Part shown: positions 1-8,137 of the stretch, in pieces
Layout of the letters: every line of letters begins with the position of its first letter
Position numbering within the stretch: position 1 is the stretch's first letter
Source: Microthrixaceae bacterium
GTDB lineage: Bacteria; Actinomycetota; Acidimicrobiia; Acidimicrobiales; DATDAH01
Direction: 5' to 3'
Length of the DNA: 24,445 nt
NCBI GenBank assembly: GCA_020637195.1
Contig: JACJWK010000030.1
Location: 1 to 24,445 of the forward strand
Translations under genes and position numbers: made by a program
The notes under the pieces: generated by a model
What the model saw: the letters and a program-made list of their open reading frames with translations, nothing else
The model's database searches: none
Told to the model about the DNA's origin: nothing

Positions 1-2885
1 CGCCCGACGCCGACCGGGTGGTCGTGCTGATGGGCTCGGGGGCCGGCACCGTGCGCGAGACCGTCGACGCGTTGAACGCCGCCGGCGAGCGGGTCGGCGT
101 GGTGACCGTCCGCCTCTACCGCCCCTTCCCCGCCGACGCCCTGGTGGCGGCGCTGCCCCCCACCGCGCCGGCCGTGGCCGTGCTCGACCGCACCAAGGAG
201 CCCGGGGCGCTCGGCGAGCCGCTGTACCAGGACGTCGTCACCGCCCTCGCCGAGGCCCGCCAGGCCGGCGGTGGCGGCGGGGACGTGCCGACGGTGATCG
301 GCGGCCGCTACGGCCTGGCCTCGAAGGAGTTCCGCCCCGCCCACGCCAAGGCCGTGTTCGACGAGCTCGCCGCCCCCGCGCCCCGGCCGCATTTCACGGT
401 CGGCATCGTCGACGACGTCACCCACCTGAGCCTCGACGTCGACGACGGGTTCCGGGTGCCTCGCCCCGACGGCGAGGTCCAGGCGGTGTTCTACGGGCTC
501 GGCGCCGACGGGACGGTCGGTGCCACCAAGTCGTCGGTGAAGATCATCGGCGAGCACACCGACCTCTGGGCGCAGGGGTACTTCGTGTTCGACTCGAAGA
601 AGTCCGGCTCGTCGACCGTGTCGCACCTGCGCTTCGGGCCCCAGCCGATCGGCTCGACCTACCTCATCGAGGACGCCGACTTCGTGGCCTGCCACCAGTT
701 CGGCCTGCTCGAGCCGCTGCGGGTCCTCGACCGGGCGCGCCCCGGCGCGACGCTCCTGGTGAACAGCCCGCATCCGGCCGGCGAGGTGTGGGAGCACCTG
801 CCCCGCACCATCCAGGAGCAGATCCTGGACAAGGGGATCGACCTCTGGGTGATCGACGCGTACCGCGTGGCCCGCGAGGAGGGCATGGGCACCCGCATCA
901 ACACCGTGATGCAGCCGTGCTTCTTCCGGCTCGCCGGCGTGCTGCCCCCCGACGAGGCCATCGCCCGCATCAAGGACGCGATCGAGGCGACCTACGGGCG
1001 CCGCGGCCACAGCCTCGTGGCCCGCAACTTCGCGGCGGTCGACCGCTCGCTCGCCGAGCTGTCGCAGGTGGCGCTGCCCGACACGCCCGGCGACGCGGCG
1101 GCACCACCCCGCCGCGACCCGATCGGCGACGACGAGCCCGACTTCGTCCGGCGGGTCACCGCCCGCCTGCTCGCCGGCGACGGCGACCGGCTCCCCGTGA
1201 GCGCCCTCCCCGTCGACGGCACCTACCCGACCGGGACGGCCCGGTTCGAGAAGCGGGCCATCGCCACCGAGCTGCCCATCTGGGACCCCGCGATCTGCAT
1301 CGACTGCGCCAAGTGCGCGGTGGTGTGCCCCCACGCCGCCATCCGGGTGAAGGTGTTCGAGCCGGCCGCGCTCGCCGGCGCCCCCGACGGCTTCCGGTCG
1401 AAGGACTTCCGCTCGAAGGACCTGGCGGGCCACCGACTCACCGTGCAGGTGGCGCCCGACGACTGCACGGGCTGCGGGGTCTGCGTCGACGTCTGCCCGG
1501 CCAAGGACAAGCGCGAGGTGCGGCACAAGGCCATCGACATGGCGCCCGCCCTCGAGCACCGCGACGTCGAGCGCGGCCGCTGGGAGTTCTTCGCCTCGAT
1601 CCCCCCGCTGGCACGCGACCTGCTCCCCCACGACACCGCCAAGGGCTCCCAGGTGCTGGAGCCGCTGTTCGAGTTCTCGGGCGCCTGCGCCGGCTGCGGC
1701 GAGACCCCGTACCTCAAGCTGTTGAGCCAGCTGTTCGGCGACCGCATCGTCGTGGCCAACGCCACCGGGTGCTCGTCGATCTACGGCGGCAACCTGCCCA
1801 CCACCCCGTGGTCCACCGACGCCGAGGGTCGGGGGCCGGCGTGGGCCAACTCCCTGTTCGAGGACAACGCCGAGTTCGGCCTCGGCCTGCGTCTCGGGCT
1901 CGAGGCCCAGGTGCGCGAGGCGCGCGCTCTCGTCGGACGCCTCACCCCGGTGCTCGGCGACGGGCCCGCCGACGCGCTGCTCGCCGCCGAGCGAGACGGC
2001 GAGGCGGCGCTGGCCGCCCAGCGGGCCCGCATCGCCGAGGCGAAGGCGAGCCTGGCCGAGGCGGCCGACGAGGGCGACGCCGACGCCCGGCGGCTGCTGG
2101 CGGTGATCGACACGCTCGCCGAGCAGGCGGTCTGGATCGTGGGCGGCGACGGCTGGGCGTACGACATCGGCTTCGGCGGCCTGGACCACGTCCTCGGGTC
2201 GGGCCGCGACGTGAACGTGCTGGTGCTCGACACGGAGGTGTACTCCAACACCGGCGGCCAGGCGTCGAAGTCCACGCCGCTGTCGGCCGTGGCGAAGTTC
2301 GCGGCGTCCGGGAAGACGACCGGCAAGAAGGACCTGGGCGCCATCGCCCGGGCGTATGGCGACGTCTACGTGGCGCAGGTCTCGCTGGGGGCCAACGAGC
2401 GCCAGGCCACGCGGGCGCTGCTCGAGGCGGCCGCCTGGCCCGGGCCCTCGCTCGTCATCGCCTACAGCACGTGCATCGCCCACGGCATCGACATGTCCAA
2501 GTCGATGACCCACCAGCACGACGCGGTCAAGAGCGGCTACTGGCCGCTGTACCGCTTCCAGCCCAGCCGGGAGGACGGCAGCCACCCGTTCCGGCTCGAT
2601 TCGCGGCGCCCCACGATCCCGGTCCGGGCCTTCGCCGAGAAGGAGACCCGCTTCGCGGTGCTGGAGCGCACCCACCCCGACGCGGCCGTCCACCTCCAGG
2701 CCCTGGCCCAGGCCGAGGTGGACGAGCGGTGGCACTTCTACGAGCAGCTCGCCGCCATCGAGCGCACGATCCCCCACGAGCCCGACCCCGACGTGCTCCC
2801 CGAGGACGACACGGACGCCGGCTACCACCACGACCACCACGTTCACGACCAGCACCGCCACGACCACGGGGAGGACGGGCGATGA
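1..2885 (+). CDS. nifJ: Pyruvate:ferredoxin (flavodoxin) oxidoreductase, 5'-truncated by the window edge
   Basis: Catalyses oxidative decarboxylation of pyruvate with CoA to acetyl-CoA and CO2, passing electrons to ferredoxin or flavodoxin in the cytoplasm. About 960 codons are visible from the first in-frame codon at nt 3. The family usually has about 1,170-1,200 residues, so roughly the first 250 (most of domain I) lie upstream. Visible domains in order: transketolase-C-like domain II (nt 15-380), gamma domain (nt 480-1060), a 2x[4Fe-4S] ferredoxin domain with CIDCAKCAVVCP (about nt 1297) and CTGCGVCVDVCP (about nt 1464), and a TPP domain. The proximal-cluster cysteines are in CAGCGE (nt 1686), ATGCSS (nt 1765) and YSTC (about nt 2467). 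The TPP motif runs from GDGWAYD (about nt 2149) to YSNTGG (about nt 2242). Oddity: the last 20 residues are histidine-rich (8 His within 14 residues), which is not part of the family core. The stop overlaps the next start by 4 bp (ATGA). Confidence 0.97.
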   Translation, partial: PDADRVVVLMGSGAGTVRETVDALNAAGERVGVVTVRLYRPFPADALVAALPPTAPAVAVLDRTKEPGALGEPLYQDVVTALAEARQAGGGGGDVPTVIGGRYGLASKEFRPAHAKAVFDELAAPAPRPHFTVGIVDDVTHLSLDVDDGFRVPRPDGEVQAVFYGLGADGTVGATKSSVKIIGEHTDLWAQGYFVFDSKKSGSSTVSHLRFGPQPIGSTYLIEDADFVACHQFGLLEPLRVLDRARPGATLLVNSPHPAGEVWEHLPRTIQEQILDKGIDLWVIDAYRVAREEGMGTRINTVMQPCFFRLAGVLPPDEAIARIKDAIEATYGRRGHSLVARNFAAVDRSLAELSQVALPDTPGDAAAPPRRDPIGDDEPDFVRRVTARLLAGDGDRLPVSALPVDGTYPTGTARFEKRAIATELPIWDPAICIDCAKCAVVCPHAAIRVKVFEPAALAGAPDGFRSKDFRSKDLAGHRLTVQVAPDDCTGCGVCVDVCPAKDKREVRHKAIDMAPALEHRDVERGRWEFFASIPPLARDLLPHDTAKGSQVLEPLFEFSGACAGCGETPYLKLLSQLFGDRIVVANATGCSSIYGGNLPTTPWSTDAEGRGPAWANSLFEDNAEFGLGLRLGLEAQVREARALVGRLTPVLGDGPADALLAAERDGEAALAAQRARIAEAKASLAEAADEGDADARRLLAVIDTLAEQAVWIVGGDGWAYDIGFGGLDHVLGSGRDVNVLVLDTEVYSNTGGQASKSTPLSAVAKFAASGKTTGKKDLGAIARAYGDVYVAQVSLGANERQATRALLEAAAWPGPSLVIAYSTCIAHGIDMSKSMTHQHDAVKSGYWPLYRFQPSREDGSHPFRLDSRRPTIPVRAFAEKETRFAVLERTHPDAAVHLQALAQAEVDERWHFYEQLAAIERTIPHEPDPDVLPEDDTDAGYHHDHHVHDQHRHDHGEDGR

Positions 2886-3922
2886 CCCCCAACCTGCGCA
2901 CCAGCTACCTGGGCTTCGACCTGCGATCGCCCCTCGTGGCCTCGGCCGGCCCGCTCACCGGCGAGCTCGACGGGGTGCGCCGCCTCGACGAGGCCGGCGC
3001 CGGCGCCATCGTGCTGCCGTCGCTGTTCGAGGAGGAGGTCGTGGAGGAGGAGATCCAGCTGAACCGGGCGCTCGAGCAGGGCGCCGACCAGTTCGCCGAG
3101 GCGCTCGAGTACTTCCCCGCCATCCCCCGGCTCGACACCGCGTTCGACCGCTACATCGACCACCTGGCCCGGGCCAAGGACCTCACCGAGGCCCCGGTGA
3201 TCGCCAGCCTGAACGCGGCGACGGGCGGCGGCTGGGTGCGCTACGCGGAGCTGCTCGAGGACGCCGGCGCCGACGCCCTGGAGCTGAACCTCTACCGGGT
3301 GGCGGGCGACCCGACCGAGGACGCCGCGACCGTCGAGGAGCGGGACCTGGCCCTGATCCGCAGCGTCCGCGACGCGACCACGCTGCCCCTGGCGGTGAAG
3401 CTGAGCCCGTACTACTCGTCGTTCGCGCACTTCGCGGCGGCCGCGGTCGACGCCGGCGCCGACGGCCTGGTCGTGTTCAACCGCTTCTACCAGCCCGATC
3501 TCGACCTCGAGACCCTCGACGTGGTCCCCCGCCTGGAGCTGTCCTCGCCGGGCGAGCTGCGCCTCCCGCTGCGCTGGATCGCCATGCTCCGCCCGCAGCT
3601 CGGCGCCGCCGTGAGCCTGGCCGCGACGTCGGGGGTGCACTCGGGCCGCGATGCGGCCAAGGCACTCCTCGTCGGCGCGGACGTGGCCATGACCACCTCG
3701 GCGCTGCTGCGGCAGGGACCCGGGCGCCTCGACGCGATGCTGCGCGAGCTTCTCGCCTGGCTCGACGCCCACGGCTACGAGTCCGTAGCCCAGCTGCGCG
3801 GCTCGGTCAGCCACCGCAACGCCGAGGACCCGGCCGCGTTCGAACGGGCCAACTACCGCCGGGTCCTGCGGTCGTGGAACGCCGGCGCGGCCGCGGACGG
3901 GCCCGGTCTGCCGGTGGGATGA
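2882..3922 (+). CDS. Dihydroorotate-dehydrogenase-like FMN protein of the nifJ-linked type
   Basis: 346 residues, TIM-barrel FMN protein related to class 1 dihydroorotate dehydrogenases (COG0167). Seen: N-terminal LGFDLRSPLVASAGPLT (10-26), PVIASLNA (105-112), ALELNLY (132-138), LPLAVKLSPYYSS (168-180) with the flavin-contacting Lys, GADGLVVFNRFYQPDLDLE (192-210), and a C-terminal phosphate-binding stretch SGVHSGRDAAKALLVGAD (250-267). The usual N-x-S-C-P-N substrate motif of true PyrD after ELN is replaced by LYRVAGDP, so orotate synthesis is doubtful. From family knowledge, such paralogues often sit beside nifJ. Here ATG overlaps the nifJ stop by 4 bp, implying translational coupling and perhaps an electron-transfer role near PFOR. 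The real substrate is unknown. No Shine-Dalgarno is needed if coupled. Confidence 0.9.
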   Translation: MTPNLRTSYLGFDLRSPLVASAGPLTGELDGVRRLDEAGAGAIVLPSLFEEEVVEEEIQLNRALEQGADQFAEALEYFPAIPRLDTAFDRYIDHLARAKDLTEAPVIASLNAATGGGWVRYAELLEDAGADALELNLYRVAGDPTEDAATVEERDLALIRSVRDATTLPLAVKLSPYYSSFAHFAAAAVDAGADGLVVFNRFYQPDLDLETLDVVPRLELSSPGELRLPLRWIAMLRPQLGAAVSLAATSGVHSGRDAAKALLVGADVAMTTSALLRQGPGRLDAMLRELLAWLDAHGYESVAQLRGSVSHRNAEDPAAFERANYRRVLRSWNAGAAADGPGLPVG

Positions 3923-4746
3923 GCCGTCGCAGGGCGCTCGTCCTCGGGCTCGGGGCCCTCGCGGTCGTCCTGGTGGTGGGCGCGGTCGGCCTGCTCGTGG
4001 TGCTGCGGCGCGAGCCGGGGCCGGCCTCGATCGACGCGGCGGTCGAGGAGTTCGGCGGCAGCGACCCGACCGCCGCGCCGGGCGGGCCCCCGGGTGCCCG
4101 CCCCCGGCCGCCCGAGGGCGTGTACGTCTACGAGGGCGACGGCACCGAGTCGATCTCGATCCTGCCCGGCGACCACGGCCAGGGGCCCCGCCTACCCGGG
4201 ACCGTCACCCACCGGGCGGGAGGCTGCTGGACGTTCCGCGTCGATCTCCACGAGGACCACTGGCAGCAGTGGCGCTACTGCCCCGGCGGCGAGGACGGGC
4301 GCGACCTGGTCGAGGAGGGCGGCACCACGTTCCAGGCCTGGGACCTGGGCGTCGCCGTCGTCGGCAACACCTCGACGTTCCGCTGCCCCGACTCGGTGGT
4401 GGTCCGCGCCGACGCCGAGCCCGGCGACCGCTGGGACCAGGAGTGCCGGGGCACCAGCGACAGCGTGTCGGGCACCACGGTGTCGGCGGGGCCGACCCGC
4501 TTCGTCGGCGAGGAGACCGTGCGCGTCGGCGACGAGGACGTCCCCGCCCTGCACTACCACCAGGTCCGCGAGATGTCCGACGCCCAGTCGGGCCGCCAGG
4601 TCGAGGACTTCTGGTTCCGGGCCAGCGACGGCCTGCCGCTGCGCAACACCCGCTCCGCGTCGATCGGGTCCGACTCCCCCGTCGGCGCCGTCACCTACGC
4701 CGAGGAGGGCGAGTGGCGCCTCACCTCGCTGACGCCCCGCACCTGA
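3919..4746 (+). CDS. Membrane-anchored extracytoplasmic protein, unknown function
   Basis: 275 residues, starting at the ATG that overlaps the previous stop (ATGA). Residues 7-28 form one hydrophobic helix after MSRRR, so it is an N-terminal anchor or uncleaved signal. A proline/glycine-rich linker (about 47-68) leads to a soluble domain opening with GVYVYEGDGTES. The domain has four cysteines (GGCW, WRYCPG, FRCPDS, QECRG) that could form two disulfides outside the membrane, and alternating beta-type segments ending LTSLTPRT. I do not recognise a named family. Its coupling to nifJ and the DHOD-like gene is certain from the overlap, but a surface-exposed partner for a cytoplasmic PFOR is unexpected. 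It ends 16 bp before the convergent aminotransferase stop, with no obvious terminator between them. Confidence 0.85.
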   Translation: MSRRRALVLGLGALAVVLVVGAVGLLVVLRREPGPASIDAAVEEFGGSDPTAAPGGPPGARPRPPEGVYVYEGDGTESISILPGDHGQGPRLPGTVTHRAGGCWTFRVDLHEDHWQQWRYCPGGEDGRDLVEEGGTTFQAWDLGVAVVGNTSTFRCPDSVVVRADAEPGDRWDQECRGTSDSVSGTTVSAGPTRFVGEETVRVGDEDVPALHYHQVREMSDAQSGRQVEDFWFRASDGLPLRNTRSASIGSDSPVGAVTYAEEGEWRLTSLTPRT

Positions 4747-4762
4747 GCGAGGGGGGTGGCGC

Positions 4763-6445
4763 TCAGCCGCCGTCGTCGGGGAAGGGGAACCAGCGGAGGT
4801 GCTCGAAGTCGGCGGTGACGTCGGGGCGGGGCAGGGGCTCGGGACGCTCCCGGCCGGCGCGGGCGAGCAGGCGGCGGCCCTCGGCGAGCAGGGCGTCGAA
4901 GTCGACCTCGGCGCCGGCGTGGGGGTGGCGGGGGTAGGTCATCGTCCCCCCGGCGTACGAGACGTCGTGCAGGCTGAGCGGCGGCGCCCCCTGGCCGGAC
5001 CGGTGGCGCCACAGCCCGCTGTCGGGCTCGAAGCGGTACCACGGCAGCAGGTGGTGACCCTCGTCGGCGACCAGGTGCACGGCGTCGAGCAGGTACCGGA
5101 AGGTGTCGTCGTCGATGAAGTAGTTGAAGTTGACGCGGGTCCAGCCCGGCTTGATGCCCTCGCAGCCCCGGTCGATCTCGCGCTCGAACTCGTGGGAGCG
5201 GTCCAGGTCGATGCCGAGCAGGCGGTGGCCGTAGGGGCCGGCGCACGAGCAGCCGCCCCGGGCCTGGATGCCGAACAGGTCGTTCAGCACCGCGACCACG
5301 AAGTTGTGGTGGAGGTAGGTGCCGGGGGTGTCGTGGCGCACCACGAAGCTGACGATGGAGAGCCGCTCGGCCTCGTGGTTGCCGAGCACGTCGATGCGCT
5401 CGTTCGCCTCCCACGACTCGATGGCCCGGCGCACGAACCGCTCCTCGCGCGCCCGGATCTCGTCGATCCCGACCGCCTCTTTGAGCTGGAAGACCAGCCC
5501 GGCCCGGATGGAGTCGACGATGGCGGGGGTGCCGCCCTCCTCGCGGTGCTCGACGTCGTCGAGGTAGTCGTGCTCGGTGGGGTTCACGAAGCGGACCGTG
5601 CCCCCGCCCGGCACGTCGGGCACCCGGTTGGTGAACAGCTCCTCGCGGGCGACGAGCAGGCCCGGCGTGCCGGGGCCCCCGATGAGCTTGTGGGGCGAGA
5701 TGAAGACCGCGTCGAGGTAGTCGGGGCCGTCGGCGGGTGACCCCATGGCGATGTCGACGTAGGGCGCCGCCGCCGCGTAGTCCCAGAACGACAGCGCCCC
5801 GTGGCGGTGCAGCAGGCTCGACACCGCCACGGTGTCGGTGATGATGCCGGTGACGTTGGAGGCGGCCGAGAACGAGCCGATGCGCAGCGGCCGGTCGGCG
5901 TGGCGCGCCAGCTCGGCCTCCAGGTGCGCGAGGTCCACGTGGCCGTCGGCGTCCTCGTCGATGGTGACCACGTCGGCGATGCTCTCCCGCCAGGGCAGCT
6001 CGTTCGAGTGGTGCTCGAACGGCCCGACGAACACCACGGGCCGCTCGTCGGCGGGGATCTGCTCGGTCAGGTGGTAGCGGTCCTCCAGCTGGCACGGCAC
6101 GCGCAGGCCGAGCACGCCGATGAGGCGGTCGACGGCGTAGGTGGAGCCGCTGCCGCAGAACAGCACGGCGTGCTCGTCGGTGGCGCCGACGCACCGGCGG
6201 ATGATGTCGCGGGCCTCCTCGCGGAAGCGGGTGGTCTGCAGGCCGGTGCCCGACGACTCGGTGTGGGTGTTGGCGTACAGGGGCAGGACGACCGTGCGGA
6301 GGTGGTCCTCGAGGAACGACAGCGACCGGCCCGACGCCGTGTAGTCCGCGTAGATCACCGGCCGGGGCCCGAACGGCCCGTCGACCACCTCGTCGAGGCC
6401 GATCACCGAGTCGCGGATGTAGGCGATCAGGTCGTCCGACGGCAC
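4763..6445 (-). CDS. Class V aminotransferase (cysteine desulfurase/SufS-like fold)
   Basis: 560 residues, PLP-dependent fold-type I. Seen: VIYADYTASGR (30-40), GSGSTYAVDRLIG (98-110), PFEHHSNELPWRE (142-154), D222 in FWDYAAAAPY for the pyridine nitrogen, and the Schiff-base Lys253 in ISPHKLIGGPGTPG. C399 and C401 in ARGGCSCAGPYGH lie where SufS/IscS carry their catalytic cysteine, so sulfur or selenium mobilisation is possible, although desulfurases are about 400 residues and this one is longer. The C-terminal 100 residues (DSGLWRHRSG onward) are an extra segment. Start: GTG at 6445 lies 7 nt after a TACCCT -10 (6458-6453); GTG 6448 is an alternative. An upstream ATG at 6547 would add a low-complexity leader translated from a tandem repeat, and I rejected it. 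Exact substrate unknown. Confidence 0.88.
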   Translation of the reverse strand: MPSDDLIAYIRDSVIGLDEVVDGPFGPRPVIYADYTASGRSLSFLEDHLRTVVLPLYANTHTESSGTGLQTTRFREEARDIIRRCVGATDEHAVLFCGSGSTYAVDRLIGVLGLRVPCQLEDRYHLTEQIPADERPVVFVGPFEHHSNELPWRESIADVVTIDEDADGHVDLAHLEAELARHADRPLRIGSFSAASNVTGIITDTVAVSSLLHRHGALSFWDYAAAAPYVDIAMGSPADGPDYLDAVFISPHKLIGGPGTPGLLVAREELFTNRVPDVPGGGTVRFVNPTEHDYLDDVEHREEGGTPAIVDSIRAGLVFQLKEAVGIDEIRAREERFVRRAIESWEANERIDVLGNHEAERLSIVSFVVRHDTPGTYLHHNFVVAVLNDLFGIQARGGCSCAGPYGHRLLGIDLDRSHEFEREIDRGCEGIKPGWTRVNFNYFIDDDTFRYLLDAVHLVADEGHHLLPWYRFEPDSGLWRHRSGQGAPPLSLHDVSYAGGTMTYPRHPHAGAEVDFDALLAEGRRLLARAGRERPEPLPRPDVTADFEHLRWFPFPDDGG

Positions 6446-6452
6446 CACCTGG

Positions 6453-6458
6453 AGGGTA
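6453..6458 (-). promoter_or_regulatory. -10 element (TACCCT) of the aminotransferase gene
   Basis: TACCCT on the minus strand, 7 nt before GTG 6445, would start RNA about 1 nt before the codon, giving a near-leaderless mRNA. No Shine-Dalgarno is visible. This element decides the start choice. Confidence 0.5.
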
Positions 6459-6483
6459 CCGACCTGAGTCGTGCCCCCCGGAC

Positions 6484-6511
6484 GCACGGCACACGGCACA
6501 CGGCACACGGC
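6484..6511. repeat. 7-bp tandem repeat, four units, in the divergent intergenic region
   Basis: Units GCACGGC, ACACGGC, ACACGGC, ACACGGC run head to tail. The array lies in the 107-bp gap between the divergent starts of the aminotransferase (6445) and the DUF6777 gene (6553). It is about 40 bp from either start, so changes in copy number would alter promoter-proximal spacing. Confidence 0.85.
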
Positions 6512-6552
6512 GGGCGAACCGAAGCCCGTCGCCGGGTGTGGCACCATGTCGC

Positions 6553-7620
6553 ATGACGACGAGGGCGGACGCGGACACTGGGGACGACGACGACCGCAAG
6601 CGACGTGCGCTCTGGTGGCTGCTCGGTGGACTCGTGGTCGTGGCCGTCCTGCTCATCGGAGGCCTCGTCGTCCTCGGTGGCGGCGACGGCGAAGAGGAGG
6701 CCGAGGCGATCGGGGTCAACGAGATCTTCCTCCAACCCGCCGGTGAGGCCGGTCCGGACCCCTTCAGCCCGAGCATCGCCATCGCGAGCCAGGACGAGGG
6801 GCTCCGCGACGAACGCGATGCCGGCGACGGCGACGACGCCGTCGAGGTGGCGAGCGTGCCGGGGTCACGCCCGGGCCTGTACGGCGGCACCGAGAACCAG
6901 TCCACCTGCGACCGTGAGCAGCTCGTCGACTTCCTGACCGCGCCCGAGAACCTCGCCAAGGCGGAGGCGTGGGCCGGCGTCCAGGACATCCCGGTGAACA
7001 AGATCCCCGAGTACATCGGCGGGCTCACACCGTTGCGGCTCCGCTTCGACACCCGAGTCACCAACCACGGGTTCCGCCCCAACCAGGCGACGCCCTACCA
7101 GGCCGTGCTGGAAGCCGGGACCGCGGTCCTCGTCGACAAGTACGGCGTGCCCCGGGCACGGTGCGCCTGCGGCAACCCGCTGCTCGAGCCCACCGCCCAG
7201 ACCAACGCCACGTTCACGGGCACACCGTGGGACGGCTTCTCACCCAGCAAGCTCAAGGTGATGACCTCGACCCAGGTGCTCAGCGAGTTCATCGTCACCA
7301 CGATCAAGGCCGACCAGACCACCGGCACGAAGAAGTTCAAGAAGCCCGTCGGCACCGACGGCGAGGAAGACGCCCCACTCGAGACCGCGACCACGACCAC
7401 GACCACCAGCACGACGACGACCACGGCGGCGCCGCCGACCACGACGACTGCGCCAACGCCGCCGCCTACACCAGCACCCGCTCCCCCGCCGACACCACCG
7501 CCCGCTCCCCCGACGACACCAGCACCCCAGGGGATCTACTGCTCGCCGGACCAGGGGATCACCTGGGACTTCTACCCAAGCGGTGTCTGCCCGCCGGGCA
7601 CAGAACCCCCTCGGGCCTAA
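6553..7620 (+). CDS. Membrane-anchored DUF6777-domain protein with Thr/Pro-rich stalk
   Basis: 355 residues. Topology: acidic N-terminus (DADTGDDDD), one transmembrane helix (about 20-42), then an extracytoplasmic DUF6777-type domain (about 56-250). Recognisable family signatures are PGLYGGT (107-113), a CD pair near 119, TPLRLRFDTRVTNHGF (159-174), VLEAGTAVLVDKYGVPR (185-201) and CACGNPL (204-210). Next come a threonine run (279-300) and a Pro/Ala/Thr stalk (301-325). The C-terminal tail has two cysteines (IYCSPDQG, SGVCPPG). DUF6777 is known from actinobacterial, often serine/threonine-kinase-associated, proteins; its function is unknown. Start: ATG 6553 chosen; GTG 6538 is in frame but adds only MAPCR. 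A weak -10 (CACCAT, 6542-6547) has 5-nt spacing. The stalk DNA is a low-complexity ACC/ACG repeat. Confidence 0.85.
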   Translation: MTTRADADTGDDDDRKRRALWWLLGGLVVVAVLLIGGLVVLGGGDGEEEAEAIGVNEIFLQPAGEAGPDPFSPSIAIASQDEGLRDERDAGDGDDAVEVASVPGSRPGLYGGTENQSTCDREQLVDFLTAPENLAKAEAWAGVQDIPVNKIPEYIGGLTPLRLRFDTRVTNHGFRPNQATPYQAVLEAGTAVLVDKYGVPRARCACGNPLLEPTAQTNATFTGTPWDGFSPSKLKVMTSTQVLSEFIVTTIKADQTTGTKKFKKPVGTDGEEDAPLETATTTTTTSTTTTTAAPPTTTTAPTPPPTPAPAPPPTPPPAPPTTPAPQGIYCSPDQGITWDFYPSGVCPPGTEPPRA

Positions 7621-7652
7621 GGCTCCGGTCCGCCGCGCGCGACCCTGGAGGG

Positions 7653-8114
7653 GTGCCCCGCCTCCTACTCGTGCACCACACGCCGTCGCCGGCCACGCAG
7701 TCGCTGCTCGAGCGGGTGCGCGAGGGCGCGGGCCACCCCGACCTCGAGGGGGTCGAGCTGGTGGTGCGGCCGGCGCTGGCCGCGACGGCGATCGACGTGC
7801 TGGAGGCCGACGGCTACGTGCTCGGCACGCCGGCCAACTTCGGGTACATGAGCGGCGCCCTCAAGCACTTCTTCGACCTCGTCTACTACCCGTGCCTCGA
7901 CGCCACCGCAGGCCGCCCGTACGGCTTGTACGTCCACGGCAACGACGACACCACCGGGGCGGTGCGGGCCGTGGAGGCCATCACCGGTGGCCTCGGGTGG
8001 CGGCGCGCCCAACCCGTGCTCGAGGTGGCCGCAACGCCCGACGCCGCCGCCCTCGACGCCGCCTGGGAGCTGGGGGCGGCCGTCGCGGCCACGCTGGCGA
8101 CCGCCGCCGGTTGA
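7653..8114 (+). CDS. NADPH-dependent FMN reductase/flavodoxin-like protein
   Basis: 153 residues, flavodoxin fold. Seen: first strand RLLLVHHT followed by the phosphate-loop-like PSPATQSLLE (11-20), and the family hallmark GTPANFGYMSGALKHFFD, matching the GTP-x-Y/F-x-G-xx-SG-x-LK-xF-D pattern of FMN-reductase/flavodoxin-2 proteins. It should bind FMN and carry out NAD(P)H-linked reduction or act as an electron carrier; the substrate is unknown. Start: GTG 7653, 6 nt after GACCCT (7641-7646). The GGAGGG directly abutting the codon is too close to act as a ribosome site, so the -10 plus leaderless reading fits better. It begins 32 nt after the DUF6777 stop, so it may also be read through from that gene. 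Confidence 0.82.
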   Translation: MPRLLLVHHTPSPATQSLLERVREGAGHPDLEGVELVVRPALAATAIDVLEADGYVLGTPANFGYMSGALKHFFDLVYYPCLDATAGRPYGLYVHGNDDTTGAVRAVEAITGGLGWRRAQPVLEVAATPDAAALDAAWELGAAVAATLATAAG

Positions 8115-8125
8115 GCGCGCCTCGG

Positions 8126-8131
8126 TAGCAT
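8126..8131 (+). promoter_or_regulatory. -10 element (TAGCAT), leaderless L,D-transpeptidase promoter
   Basis: TAGCAT, then 6 nt, then GTG 8138. The predicted transcription start coincides with the G of the start codon. There is no Shine-Dalgarno. Confidence 0.6.
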
Positions 8132-8137
8132 CGAGCC

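Noticed and set aside
788..2881. Long plus-strand open frame continuous with the DHOD-like gene
   Set aside because: Its translation is Arg/Pro/Gly-rich noise overlapping the well-supported nifJ frame. The DHOD-like protein starts at ATG 2882.
2882..3922. pyrD (pyrimidine synthesis)
   Set aside because: The N-x-S-C-P-N substrate motif is missing and the gene is coupled to nifJ rather than to pyrimidine genes.
6448..6547. ATG at 6547 as start of the aminotransferase
   Set aside because: The added residues come from the tandem repeat and lack homology-like character. GTG 6445 has a -10 at near-leaderless distance.
4695..7082. 795-codon minus-strand open frame
   Set aside because: It overlaps the aminotransferase in another phase, with Arg/Pro/Gly-dominated composition and no recognisable domain. 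Typical shadow in GC-rich DNA.
7385..7515. ACC/ACG-rich stretch as a CRISPR or regulatory repeat
   Set aside because: It is the in-frame coding sequence of a Thr/Pro stalk, with no regular spacer structure.
7641..7652. GGAGGG before GTG 7653 as a Shine-Dalgarno
   Set aside because: It abuts the start codon with no spacer, too close for ribosome pairing. GACCCT at leaderless spacing is the better explanation.
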